Shown here in pieces: positions 11,685 to 23,797 of a DNA stretch of 64,000 bases. Source of the stretch: Erodium maritimum (Eukaryota; Streptophyta; Magnoliopsida; Geraniales; Geraniaceae); the NCBI GenBank assembly GCA_963921825.1, contig OY997589.1, forward strand, positions 71,036,523 to 71,100,522. The letters run 5' to 3'. The notes below the pieces were generated by a model that saw nothing but the letters and a program-made list of their open reading frames with translations, was not told where the DNA came from and made no database searches. Both the position numbers and the translations under genes were made by a program. Within the stretch, counting starts at the first letter, position 1. Every line of letters starts with the position of its first letter.

Positions 11685-12540
11685 GAGCATGTACAATGGG
11701 GAAAATGACCGGTGCAACAGAGGTGGAGCAACCGCAACACCGAGGTTGTAGAAAGGGAGACAGCGCAACAACTTGTCTATTGTTGCTGTGTCAAGCTACT
11801 GAGCCGAGGTGTGGCGCAACAAGACCTCGCAGCCACGTGGCGTCAATGGTCACCTTGCTCAACCAGTATGATTTTGTCACGTGGACACAACGACTAGTAG
11901 GCGCATTACACCACTGCTACTTTGTAGCAACAATGACTACTTATTCTCCCAACCCCAAAGTTCAATTTTTTTCTCTAAAAATCAAAATTTCACCCCTATA
12001 AATACACCCTCTATTTCAATATATATCACACATCTCTTTCGTTTCTCCACATTCTTCTACTCCTATATTTCTCGATGATGACTATGAAGAAAGTCAGGCC
12101 GATGAAACACAACTTCAATTGAATAAAAACATGTTGAATCATTGGGGAAATAACATAAAAAAAATGTGAAGAAACTCAACGATATCTATCGATGTCGTCT
12201 TTAACAACACCTTCCCAACACGATCAATTTTGAAATATTAGATGCAACCTTCACTGAGTACTACATGAAGTTTCCATTTTATAAATTTCATCGGTGGGAT
12301 CTCATCAAAGATCAAGCGAAGTGACGTCTCTACGTCGAATTAATTTAGTTTTAATATAACTGTAATCGTCCATGTAAAACTATAATGTCTTTCGTTTCAA
12401 TAAAATTACATTTTCGCTTTATTAAAACTATGAAATAAAATTATTTGTAATTAATAAATTTTGTTTGGGTCCAACAGATTTGATTGCACTATAAAGGCTT
12501 GGTGTAGCAGGGGGTGTTAGCAGATTGGTGTAACTGTTGA
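11685..12540 (+). mobile_element. Degenerate PIF/Harbinger-type relic, plus strand
   Basis: The left end reads GAGCATGTACAATGG after TAA, matching the terminus of the relic at 124. A TATA motif (CTATAAATAC) lies near 11994-12007, followed by a short acidic frame (DDYEESQADETQLQ) and, near 12250-12325, EYYMKFPFYKFHRWDLIKDQ. The last piece matches the 'F.Y...W..LKD..KW' signature of Harbinger ORF1 proteins. Frames are heavily broken, there is no transposase, and no clear right terminus was found. Confidence 0.45.
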
Positions 12541-12599
12541 ATCAAACTATAAGTCAAGTGATTGGAATATATTATTTTGGATTAGTAGGAAAAGAGTCT

Positions 12600-15500
12600 A
12601 AGAAGCTGCATTTGAGTTGCAACTAGGGCTTTACCATCGCCTACCGCCATCACCGCTATCAGGTGTGCGCTGCTTTCGTCCAATTGAGACTACTCTTGTT
12701 TTACTCCAGGATCCAATCTTCATTCAACCTCTATTGTCTCGTCAAGGTATGTCGTTATTGTCCCTCTTTGAAAATCGGATATTTTATTGTTTGTTCCTTG
12801 CGTCTGTGTTTTGCTACTATGATATCATTTCTGGTGGGAATTGTCGTGGTCTTGGGGCTGATCGAAATAGAAAACAACTCAAGGATCTGATTCTCCGGTT
12901 GAAGCCAGACATACTTTTTCTTACTAAAATGCATCACTCGGAATCCTGCCACTCCCGATCACATCTAGCTTTATTATGGTGAAACCTTGGCTTTCATAAG
13001 GGTACGAGATTATCGGAAGAAGTGAAGAAAGGGGAATAGCCCTACTCTGGTCGGAGCTGTGTCGAGTCGTGGTCGAGGATCAAGACCAGATGCACATTAA
13101 TGTGCATTTATTGGGGGGGGGGGGGGGGGGGGGGGGGGCAGGTTTGTATGGGGAGATGATTCGGAATCATCGATACCAGACGTGGGAGCTGCTCTATCAT
13201 CTTGGTCGAAACCATCAAACCTAAGACTGGATTTTAATGGGGGGGCTTCAATAACATCTTGCATCTTGATGAGAAAATAGGGGGATGGTCGTACCCCGTG
13301 GCCCTCATCCAGGCATTCCGACACGCCCTCGCCAATGTAAGGGTAGAGGACACGTCGATGAAGGGCTATCAATTTACATGGACAAGAGAAAAGGATCCAA
13401 GGAGCCGTTTGGAAGTTCAACTGGATAGGGGGTTGATGTTCTCGGAAGAAAGGACTATGTTTCATTAGGATACGCTTCAGAATGTGTGTTATACGACATC
13501 GGATCATATTCCCATTTGTCTCCAATTGATGGATGAACGACCAGTCCCAGCGAAAAGACATCTGATTTGAAAATGGTTGGATTGAGGAACTTAAGCGTGG
13601 ACATCTCATCCAACATGAGCGGGAAATCTAGGAGGACATCACATAAAACATGATATTTGAGACATAGGTAGGTCGTTGGATGTATGGGGCCAGTCAGTGT
13701 ATTGGGAGACTATCAATACTATTATAAGATGTCAACATACTCTTGTTGAAGTGAATGATAGAAGGGATCGTGCAGGGATACGACATAGATTGGCCATCTG
13801 GAAGCAGTATGAATATGCCTTGTCTTAACAAGAAGTTTTCTAAAAATAGCGAGTCAAGCTGCATTGGCTAGAAGATGGAGATCGTACTACCAAAAAAAAT
13901 TCATGTTGCAGTCACAAAGATACAACACAGGAATGGACTCTAGGTACTGGAAAATGACGAAGGACTGGAAGTTTTCTGGAACTTGTGGATGTTGGACATT
14001 ATGTTACACTATTTCCAATAGATCTTCACGGAAGGACCCAAGAACTTACATGAACTCCTGTTGTCGGATCCGAGTTTGATATTGGGAGAGTAGAATCGGT
14101 CATTGACTATAAGAGTTACAGATGAAGAGGTTAGTAATGTATTATTTCAAATGGGACCTAATAAATCCCTAGAACCGGATGGGTTGAATCCCTTATTCTA
14201 TCAACATCATTGGCCGACTTTGTGGCAGAGAGTTATTGCTTTTGTGCGGAAAGCAATTGATACATGGAGCATTGATCAAGACATCAATCAGACCATACTA
14301 GTCTTGATCCCGAAGACACGGAACCCGATGAGGGTTACGGATCTCCGACCCATTTCCATGTGCAATGTGATATTTTTCATTTTATCAAATTTTCTTGCTA
14401 ATCACCTCAATCCGTTTCTAGATGATCTTATCGAGTGAATCAAGGGGATTTTGTACATTGGAGGGAAATTCAGGATAATATTTATATATCCTACGAGGTT
14501 ATCCACTATCTTCGATGTCGTACCCAATGGATGAATGATTTATGGCCCTCATAATTGATATGAGTAAGGCCTATGACCAGGTCGAATGGTCATTCATTCT
14601 GCCTATGATTGGGGCGTTTGTTTTCAGCCCTCACTAGAGAACAGTTATATTGGCATGCGTGCAGTCAATCCAATACATCATCAGCTCAGGAGGGAAACGG
14701 ACTACTTCGTTCACAATAGGGAGAGGTATTCGACAAGGGGATCCAGTCTCACCCTACCTATTATTTTTCTTCATGGAAGGACTATCTCGGATGTTGCCAC
14801 AAGCAAAGCGTGAGGAAGTCGGCATGGGGTCTCGGTTGCCAAAGGAGCACTAGTTATCTCCATATTTCTTTACAGATGATTGTTATATATTATGTCGGGC
14901 GGACTAGAAAGAATTCGAACATCTTAGAGTATTCTGACATCATTTGGGGAGCTCTCGGGTCAGGTAATTAATAAGTCCAAGTCATCTATCTTTTATAGTA
15001 CTAATAATACCCCAAGTATTCGGTTGGTATGTTGTGCTACATTGGGTTTTCAGGAGATCTCGCAAAGGTCAATGTATCTAAGGGTCTCAAATATGTTGGG
15101 TCGGAGCCTTGGACGAAGTCCTCAATTCATTTGTGATTGACCTCTGACCAAAACTGGATCATGGGATGGTCAGATGATCTCAGCAGGTGGAAAAGAGGTA
15201 ATGATTTGACCGGTATTATAAGCCTTACCAGTATATGCTATGAGTGTGTTTCTTCTTCCTCGGGGATCACTGGCAAATATTCACACTACATTAGCCTGAT
15301 ATTGATGGGCGGGTACTCTGTTGGGTCTCGATGGAGAGTATGAACATACAATCACAGCAGAATCAAACAACTCGAGACCTTGCATAAACTACTACCCCGA
15401 TAAGATTCACAAAACAAAACTGAAAACACATTTTCTTACCAAATCAAGAGCACCGAGTAAAGAATGATCGGACTTGAATATCCAAGACGCCTACGTATCC

Positions 15501-18300
15501 TCCTAGTAATCAAAGCCATGTAGTTCTAACCTTAAAGGACTCAAGAACATAAAAAAATGGAGGAGGGGACTATGTTGGCCGAAACTTAGGGAGAGAAGAA
15601 GGTGTCTTAATTTTCGTTTTGTGTGTTATCTCTCTTATGTTGAAAGGATAACTCTTACGTCATTTAATCCCATCAACATAATAGAATAATAATAGATAGG
15701 ACAAGGATGGTGTAAACTCTTAATAGGTAGTTGAGAGTTGGTGGATTGAGGCTCTAATCTTATCACTAACTACCTAATCTAACTAACTAGTTAGAACCAT
15801 TTAGTTAAGACTTAACTACTTGGTTCCATGGGCCTTTGGTGGCACGGTCCGCCCATGGGCCTTTCGGGTGATAGCTCGTGGCCATTCCCAATGAGGTCTA
15901 GCGACGCGCTCATCGACTCCCACGCCTTACATCCCAAATATGTCCAACATTATATGACGAGATCGTTCCCAAGAATCCAAGTCTTGTATCGATTTATAAA
16001 GTCCTAATTGTTTACGGGAAATGACCCAAAACCCTGTTTTGGTCATGTCTTGTTTCAATGTTCTTGCTTGGCCATTCACCATCAGTGTATTAACGAGTTT
16101 CATCCTCCGATGTGACCTTTAGGTTTATGCATGTCGGTAGATCAACATAAAATCACATTTTACTTGATCCTACATAAGTGGAAACTAACGAGATTTTAGT
16201 ATTGCCTAACGCTGCATAACGAATCGACCCTTGTGATTATAACCTTTTTGTCGTCTATGCCACTATCCTTTTATCTCTAGATATCCTGATTGGGATAATA
16301 CATATAACCGTCATCCTTATTATTCTCAATCATTGTCCCTTGATATGTGAGATGACTAAATCTTTGATACCAAGTATCATGTGCATGGTCATGCTATTCT
16401 TTCAGCCACTCTCAATCAAGCGGCCGAGAACCGATATCTTTCCCATACAATAGTATGAGGGATAAATCTCGTAGCCATCTTTCGTGTCACCCATGTAGTC
16501 CGTCCCAAACCTAATCCTGGCCGTTATGGAAACCCTATCATAGGCAACGTTGTGCTCAAGTCAAACTCAACTATTTACTGCATAGCAATCACAAAAACTT
16601 CTTGATCTAAGGATTCATGACAAGCTACGACATTGAATATGTTCATGACTTGATCTATGGCACATATTCATGTCGGGTCGTCCAATATCATGTCCCACAT
16701 GATATCTACGATCAGACTCCAGAATCTCATTCTAATGACTAAACAGAACGTAAGCCATGAAGAGTCATCTTTCATACTAGTCGCTTCTAGTGAAAATCTT
16801 TGTTGACTAGGGACCTATCGAGGGTGGTCTATCTCGATCTAAGGCTCTACTTCGCATGGTGGGCATAGATCAAAACACACATCGATGTATTACTCTGACA
16901 CATAAGTAATACATAAATCTGTTTTACTTTTATTGCAAATGATGATATATACATTTGGAAGTTTACAATTGAACTACGGAAATTTAGACTAACATACTCC
17001 TCGGGCTACCAAACTGATTTTTGCACAGGATTAAGCCAAATTGTGCATACTGAAAGAAGAAGGTGAAATGGGTTTCCAAGACATGCACGCTATGAACTTG
17101 TCCTTACTCAAAAAGATGGGATGAAAGTTTCTCTCAGCACCTAATAGTCTGGTAGCGCGGGTTTTCAAATCAAGATACTTTCCGAATGAGGGCTTTCTGA
17201 TTGCATGTTGTGGGATGAATCTGAGTCAATTATGGTCAGGATTTTGGGAAACCCAGTCTTTTCTCCAGCAGGGTCTCCGAAAAACTATTGGGGATGAGAT
17301 TACTATATTGGTGGAAAGGATCCCATGGCTGCTAGGAGATGTGTCATACATACCGACAGATACTGGTGGACGCTTGGGCATGATGGTTCAGGAGTTGGCT
17401 ATCAAGAAGAGGGTGTACTTTACAAGTATCTACTAACCTACGAACGAAATTTGTTCCCATTGCAAAGGAATTTCCTACGTGCAAAGGTGATCTGGATTCC
17501 ACCCCACACATTCTACATCACTTCCATTTTGCAAAGGAAGTGTGGGCACGTGCACAGTTGGAGGTTCTCATCCTCCCCGGTCACACTTTTGAAAGCTGGT
17601 GGATAGCTATTATGGTTCTTCAGAATATGGCGACTAAAATCCGTTTGCCATGGCAGTATGAGAAATATGGAAATCCAGAAATGGAATAGTGTTGGAGAAA
17701 AACCCACAATTAGATGAGGCTCTTGATGCTACTATTCGGACCCACATTCATAGTTGGAGGGCTGCTCACAACAACGAGCTAATACCACTCACCGTCCCAC
17801 AACGCCGCAAGGACATTGGGTGGTCCCCATCACCGCAAGGTTGGATCACAGTCAATGTGGATGGGGCGGTGTTCTCGGAAACCTATCACATGGGATGTAG
17901 CATGATTTGTAAGGATGATCGGGGACGCACTATGGACGATGGAAATGGTACAATGTTTGGGATCCACGGTCCTAAATTTGCGGTGGCTGTCGCGATACTC
18001 CGAGCCCTTAGCTGGATACATATATATGGGAGGAACAAAGTGCTCATGTGGAGTGATGTTCAGTATGTGGTGGAATAGATTTTTGGGGATATCCCCCTTT
18101 TCTCACCTGTGGGACGCATTCTTGAGGAATACTGATCCATTATTTTATCGCTCGAGGATGTTTAACTCTAATTTTTTTTACTCGAATAACAAACAGTATC
18201 ACCCACTGGTTTGGTAGGAAGGCACGTTTTGTGCATGTTCTTCTGTCATCCGAATTTCTATATTGAATGCTCTTTTAGGTATTCTAAGACAATTTAAATA
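12600..18300 (+). mobile_element. L1-type LINE with EN, RT, zinc-finger and RNase H remnants, split by a solo LTR
   Basis: Plus-strand modules appear in ORF2 order. An endonuclease start reads NCRGLGADRNRKQLKDLIL (about 12840-12900). The RT shows ISMCNVIF (near 14350), DMSKAYDQVEW (near 14555-14590) and a catalytic box FTDDCYILCRA (near 14868; usual form FADD). The post-RT segment SLVARVFKSRYFPNEGFLI follows the LTR (about 17150-17205). RNase H reads ITVNVDGAVFSETYHMGCSM (about 17840-17900). Stops and frame changes are common, so it is dead. A run of 26 G residues lies at 13113-13138. The 15319-16994 solo LTR interrupts it between RT and the C-terminal part. Outer borders are approximate; no target duplication was identified. 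Confidence 0.75.
15319..16994. mobile_element. Solo LTR inside the LINE, TACTC target duplication
   Basis: This 1676-bp LTR starts TGTTGGGTCTCGATGG and ends AGACTAACA. It is flanked on both sides by TACTC (15314-15318 and 16995-16999), and LINE coding sequence resumes directly after it. No primer site, gag or pol sequence accompanies it, so it looks like the product of recombination between two LTRs. A second member of the same family lies at 43766-45419. The superfamily cannot be set from the LTR alone. Confidence 0.85.
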
Positions 18301-19969
18301 TATATCTATGTCTTCACATTTAAAAAAGTCAAATAATACACTTATACATTATACATACTCTTAAGACCATAAGATATGTGACCCGAACATACGGATAGAA
18401 TTACTTAACCCAAATATTGAGGAACACGAAATATAGTTCCTTAAAGAGAGAACTCTCTCTCTACAGAAACCCCACGGACCCCATGTCCGTCTTGTCTTGA
18501 CGTCGCCACTACTGGAGGCCACTCGCGCTCCGGCCTAGGGGTTACTAGTGGGGGTGTGCATGTACCATCTGTCGGCCCCTTGGTTTCTCCGCCCACCACC
18601 TTCTCCCTCCTCTGATATCCCGAACGCCCACCGTCCTCCTTACCAAGCTGCGAGTGTTCTTCCCTTGCCTTCCTCCAACTCCGCTCAAGGGACCTCTGTT
18701 AGGCGTCGTGCCCACTCGACCCTACACGGGACAAATCTGTCCTCATCTGTGAGCACCAGATCTGCTAGGGGTTGGTCTACAAAGGACCTCCTTGTCCGGA
18801 CCTCACTCCTCCTCCTTTTTTGTTATAGATGTACACCGCAGATATCTAATACCTACCGGTACCGGGATGGATCTCTCTTTGCCCAACCACTTCCTTTAGG
18901 CTTTTAGCTTCCTTTCCTCATCTACTACATCTGGAGTTTGGCACGGGCAAAACCAGACTCTCCCGTCCACGAGGATGGATGGTCGACCCCTTATTGGATT
19001 CTTTGGTTGGACTTCACAGATAAGGTCATTGCATGGTCGACCTAGTCCTTATCGAACTCAAACTCACCGGTTGGTATATCCTTGTTGTGTGAATCTGATA
19101 ACTGTTCTCCCCTACGTTTGGCCGGGGATCGGCTTCTTCCTCTCGTGCTCTAGCAGCGAGAACCTTATGTCCGTATGGCCAAAGTTTGGGCTTTCCCCAA
19201 CCGACTCCCAGTGAACGGCCCTCTTGGATCCTATCGTTGTTTTGCTTGGCAACCCCCGAACCGATGCCTCTATCGCCTCTTCACCATTGACGCCCTAAGG
19301 GGTAGGAATTATTGTGGCCGCCTACTCGTGGGCCTCTGTTATGACCGTCTCTTCGTGGGTCGAAACTGTGGTCACCTTTATGTGGACCACGATACCGTCG
19401 CCGCCTCTGACCTAGGTTTTTTTAGTATCTTTATTTTTGCAGTTATTGTCTTGGCCCCCGTCATCTTCAATCAGACATGTCAACGTCGAACGATCTCCTT
19501 TCCTCAGCCTTGACTGTCATTGAAGTGCTCCCGGACTGGCCTCCCTCTCTCGCCACGGTGTCTTGATTTTCAGGTTGTGCCCTTGTGTAACTATTTGCAT
19601 CGCCATACATAGAGGATCCCTGCTCCTCGCGCCATCAATAAGGACCCTGACCCATTGGACCCATAATCAAACGAGTCTTCCCGACATCCTTTTTCGAGTG
19701 CAACCCTTGGCGAGGGGTCAGGTTCCCTGGGAGGACTCTAGTTATCATCTCAGAAGTCAAGACAACCACCCAACGCGGTATTTAGCTTCTTGTCTTTGCA
19801 TAAATGAGTGTATCTCCAACTGCCACCACTTTTCTACGGTTGTCTGTAAAATTTATTTTTATTTCCATCCAAGTATGTCGATCACCTTCTTTGTTATCAA
19901 TAGGGGGATGCCGTCTTTTATCTTGGATTATATCGAGTTCATCCCTAGATTATAATATTATTAAAGCAT
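18301..19969. other. GC-rich block of unknown nature
   Basis: From about 18450 to 19550 the DNA is much richer in GC and CT than its surroundings, with several 80-130 codon frames on the plus strand that show no domain I can name. Its composition is like the 5' half of the LINE-type insertion at 42318, so it may be a 5' untranslated region of a related element. I do not call a gene. Confidence 0.3.
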
Positions 19970-20280
19970 CTCCAATGGTAGGTTGTTCGTGTTGACTGTT
20001 TGTGTTGGGTGTTCGAATAGAAATTATTAAAGTTTTCTATCAGTCAGCACTATCAGCCAACAACCTCCAGTGGTAGGTTGTTCATGCTGACTGTTCATGC
20101 CATTTTCTTCACATTTTCTCAACCGTCGGCGGTTTACACCGATGGTGAGCTTACCGCCAACGGATGTGTTGTCGGCTATTTGTGATTATTTAGTTATTTT
20201 GTTTGGTTTTCTCTCCCTTGCTTTTGATTTCTCTCATTTATTTTGATTCTATCGGCCAATACCACAAACTGATGTTAAAA
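19970..20280. repeat. MITE-like end fragment with short internal direct repeats
   Basis: The left side reads TTAAAGCATCTCCAATGG, similar to terminal sequences of plant Harbinger-type MITEs. A segment with GGTAGGTTGTTC(A/G)TG occurs twice (about 19976 and 20073). No matching right terminus was found. Confidence 0.3.
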
Positions 20281-20283
20281 ATG

Positions 20284-20722
20284 GGGAAAGTATCAGATTG
20301 GTACCCTTAACTATACGTTTTTTACACATTGGTACCCTTAACTAATTTAATCACTAAAAATGTACCTTAAGTTTCCAATCAGTAACACGTTAGTGTTTTC
20401 CGTCCATTTTTTGACGGAAAATGGTCATGTGCAATGCACATGACCTTAAACTTTCAAAAAATGACAAAAATACCCCTCTAAGTTCAAACCCTAATTATTC
20501 TTTTACCTTATTTCTCCTACGCAACCTTCATCTCCCCCATTTTATTTCATACATACGCCTCCTTCATCTCCACCACCATGACCATTTTTCATCCAAAAAT
20601 GGACGGAAAAAACTAAAGTGTTACTAATTGAAAACTTAAAATATCTTTTTAGTGATTAAATTAGTGAAGGGTATCAATGTGTTAAAAACGTATAATTGAG
20701 GGTACCAATCTGATATTTTCCC
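20284..20722. mobile_element. Mutator-like long-TIR element, TSD TTAAAAATG
   Basis: The left end (GGGAAAGTATCAGATTGG) and the inverted right end (GGGAAAATATCAGATTGG) stay alignable for roughly 140 bp, so TIRs cover most of the 439-bp element. The 9-bp sequence TTAAAAATG lies on both sides (20275-20283 and 20723-20731), as expected for Mutator-like elements. Only about 150 bp separate the TIRs, and the short plus-strand frame there is not recognisable. Non-autonomous. Confidence 0.85.
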
Positions 20723-20731
20723 TTAAAAATG

Positions 20732-21272
20732 TTGTGTATGATTTTCCCCTTAAATGATTAAATAAAAACTTTCACTCAAGTAAAAAAAAAACACTTAACC
20801 AATATATTTATATGGACACATAAAGTAACCCCCGTGATAAAAGTATTTCATAACATGCGCTCCCTCCCAGCATTGAGATGGGTGACGGAATGCTTACGTA
20901 AAAATGACAGAGAAGCGAAACTCAATTAACACATGAATATTTGGGTGACACATTTCTCCACTAAAAACTCCTTCACTGGGCCGGGCCCAATCTCTTTTCC
21001 TCTTTCTCTTTCTTACACCACCCACTAGACTTTTGTTTTAAAATAATATATAACAACTGTAATTATATTATCATTACCAATTAATCCGAAATTTTATACA
21101 ACATGCTCATTTTCTTGCCATGACAAGAGCGCAATTAGCATGATCCATTTTCTGGGTTTGTAATTATTTGTGGCTTTAAATTATTTAAATTCAATGCTTT
21201 TAATTATTAATCAACAAACATATATCATTTTATTATTCACATAAGAAAATAAATAGGCAAATGAAAATTACG
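20732..21272. other. AT-rich intergenic DNA, no gene seen
   Basis: No supported feature. Many stops occur in all frames. Confidence 0.4.
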
Positions 21273-22110
21273 TTTTTTTTATCGAAAAGGTGCAAATTTT
21301 ATTAATCTTTAAAAACTATTACATTGATGTGTGTCAAGGAACATGCTCCCTGACCACTAAAAAGGACAGTATGAAACCGAAGTTCACCAATCATTTTGCT
21401 ACTAGAACCGATACTGACGGTGTTGGACGGGGTGTCATATAGGCAAGCTAACACTAAACTGGGACGCCGTATAGGCAAGGAAGGAAGACGAGGGTTGAGA
21501 AGGTGATACTGGAATTCCTGCTCCGAAAATTGGTCAATGAACTCAACAGTAATAGTGGGAGGCAATACATGAACGGGGTTCCCTCCCTGAAAAATCTCTG
21601 ATTCTCTGCTCACTAGGCATTGCAAAGACAAACTCGGATACAATAAAAGTGACCCTCTTGATTATCCAGATCCATACTTGCGAAAGGGATCGAGGCGGTT
21701 GCGATGGTGGAGGACTGGGAGAAGGACGCGTCGGCAGCGGCCTCAGACACGGCGGTTGCGGCTGTAGGAACGAGTGTAGGGGCGGCGACAGCGACAACGA
21801 AAACAACAGAGACGGTGGCGGCTTCAAAGACAATGGTTGCACCATCAGAGACGGCGGCTTTAGAGACGGAAACCACCGGAATCGTAAAGGAGGGATGTGT
21901 CGTTGGTGGAGGGAGGAGACCTACGTCGCGGTGGCTAGCGGCGCCTCGAAAGAAACCTTAGGAGAAAAAACCTTCGCAGAATCCATAAAGGGGTGCAAGG
22001 GAGAGGATGTATAGACGAGAAAAGCATAACCATGACATAGGCCATGAAGATAACCATGGCTTTGTAGGTGTGGCGGCAGAGCTCAAAGCTCTAAGGTTTT
22101 TTTTTTAAAT
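21273..22110 (-). mobile_element. Possible retroposed element, minus strand, unclassified
   Basis: On the minus strand the block ends in sequence like TTTTCGATAAAAAAAACG, a tail type found on plant LINEs and retroposed copies. Upstream of it lie GC-rich frames with a possible start near 21984 (MDSAKVFSPKVSFEAPLATA), then broken serine/proline-rich sequence. A related tail fragment with a similar motif (TGCTCCCTGACCACT against GAGCTTCCCTGACTAG) recurs at about 22275-22450. No RT or other domain is visible. Confidence 0.3.
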
Positions 22111-22683
22111 TATGTTTTATTACTTCTTGTAATCTATTATTTGTGGTTTATTACTCTGTATAGGAATTATTATGTTACATCATTTATAGGATTCACAAAA
22201 TATTTTAAAGTCAGGTATAGGAAATATGAAATATGGCTTCCCGTCCTCATCACATTTTGTAAAAAAGAAAAGATTTTTTTTTTAATGAAAGTTGCAACTT
22301 TATTTATAGATAAGAATTGAGAATACGTGGGAGTGCGCCAGGCACAAGGCCTGACTACTGAAAAACATGCATAGAATGAGCTTCCCTGACTAGCTAGTGG
22401 GGAGCCCTATTCGCGGTTCTTTTTACAAATTGAAGGGTTGCCCCCTCTTATTGAGAAAGAAGTTCACAGATGTCCCTAATAATTTTGTCCTTTCATGTTT
22501 CATAAAAATTTAATTTAATCGACTTTACACTTAATCCACATGCAAAAAATTCAAATATAAGAAAATAACTTGTACATTTAAAAGTTCTAATAAGAAAACC
22601 TATATACTTCAGATTTAAAAATAGGGTTAATATCATAAAGCACCACACAGGTATACGTCACTTACAAATAACACACTAAGTTA

Positions 22684-22942
22684 GGGCATCCACAACCATA
22701 TAGCTGGTGGTTGGCGGGAAGAATAAAAAATTATTTTTTATTGGCTTATAGCCATCTCTCACAGCCAGTACCCTACAATGCTAACCCTTTTTGTTGGCTT
22801 ATGGTAACCCTTTTTGTTCACAATTTTGCTCCCAGCCGGCGATGAGAAGAGGTGAGAAGCTCCTAGCCAGCGACCACCCAGCCAGCTCCTCGTCGGCGAT
22901 TGCTCCCCGCCAGCACCTCCCCGCCCATGACTGTGGATGCCC
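22684..22942. mobile_element. Harbinger-type MITE nested in the Mutator-like element
   Basis: This 259-bp element starts GGGCATCCACAACCATA and ends with the inverse (GTGGATGCCC), flanked by TTA on both sides (22681-22683 and 22943-22945). The termini match the ORF1-carrying Harbinger element at 3156-4698, which supports one family. It lies inside the left TIR of the Mutator-like element; an uninterrupted copy of the target follows at about 22988-23040. Confidence 0.9.
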
Positions 22943-23262
22943 TTACGACTTTTTCATCTAGCACACCTATGTATCTCAAAATTATGCAAATAACACACTA
23001 AGTTACGACTTTTTCATCTGGCTCACCTATGTATCACAAAATTATCATCGTAAGAATTTCTAATACTTTTTCTGTTAATTTTTTTTTTGAAATCCCAAAA
23101 ACGACCTCTCTTCTTAAACCTTAATTTCATATCTGACTTTCAGTACTTTACTTTTCAATATTTCTTTTTTATTTACTTTTTTTTACATATAAACCACACG
23201 ATGGCGCTAGGAGCTCATCTTTGAAACCCTGATCTCCTCTAGTCGGAGAGGTCCAACTTCTT

Positions 23263-23496
23263 ATGTTCGGCCCGAGTTCTCCATGCCGACCCTCCTCAAT
23301 CTCCCTCACTGCCTTTCTTTACCCGAGATCCGGCCGAACAGCGGCGATTCCCGCCTCTCCTCCCTTTCCTGAGTCGGCCCTTTCTTCGACCGAACAGCGG
23401 CGACGCACGCTCTCCTGCCTCACCGCCCGAGCTCCGGTCGAACAACAACAGCTCCAAGGGGGAAATGGTCTTGTTGGGGTTTATGGGGAGAGATGA
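23263..23496 (+). other. Open frame in the GC-rich core of the Mutator-like element
   Basis: A 77-aa frame starts MFGPSSPCRPSSISLTAF and is rich in Ser, Pro and Arg. I recognise no family. Its composition differs sharply from the TIRs, so it may be a captured exon or untranslated region. Expression cannot be judged from the sequence. Confidence 0.25.
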
Positions 23497-23797
23497 TTGA
23501 ATTTAATTTTGGGAAAGGATTTGAATTTGATTTATTCAATTATTTTTCTAATTTTTAGAAATAAAATCTGATTTATTGATTTTGTTTTTATTTATTAATG
23601 GTACTGTTGTAGTTTGTTTGAATAGTGAGGGCATTTGCGTCTTTTTAACAAAAATTTAACAGAAAAAGTATTAGAAATTCAGATTATGATAATTTTGTGA
23701 TACATAGATGTGCTAGATGAAAAAATCGTAACTTAGTGTGTTATTTGCAAATGACATATACATGTGTAGTGTTTTATGATATTAACCCTTAAAAATA

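Larger units (their letters stand above)
22624..23788. mobile_element. Mutator-like element with TSD TTAAAAATA, possible Pack-MULE
   Basis: The left end GGGTTAATATCATAAAGC and inverted right end GGGTTAATATCATAAAAC begin TIRs of roughly 170 bp. The 9-bp duplication TTAAAAATA is perfect (22615-22623 and 23789-23797). The left TIR contains a tandem duplication of about 65 bp and a nested Harbinger MITE (22684-22942). Between the TIRs, about 23205-23500 is GC-rich and differs from the AT-rich TIRs, with a 78-codon frame (23263-23496) rich in P, S and R and no known domain. Such a GC-rich core is typical of captured gene fragments (Pack-MULEs), but its source is unknown. No transposase. Confidence 0.85.
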
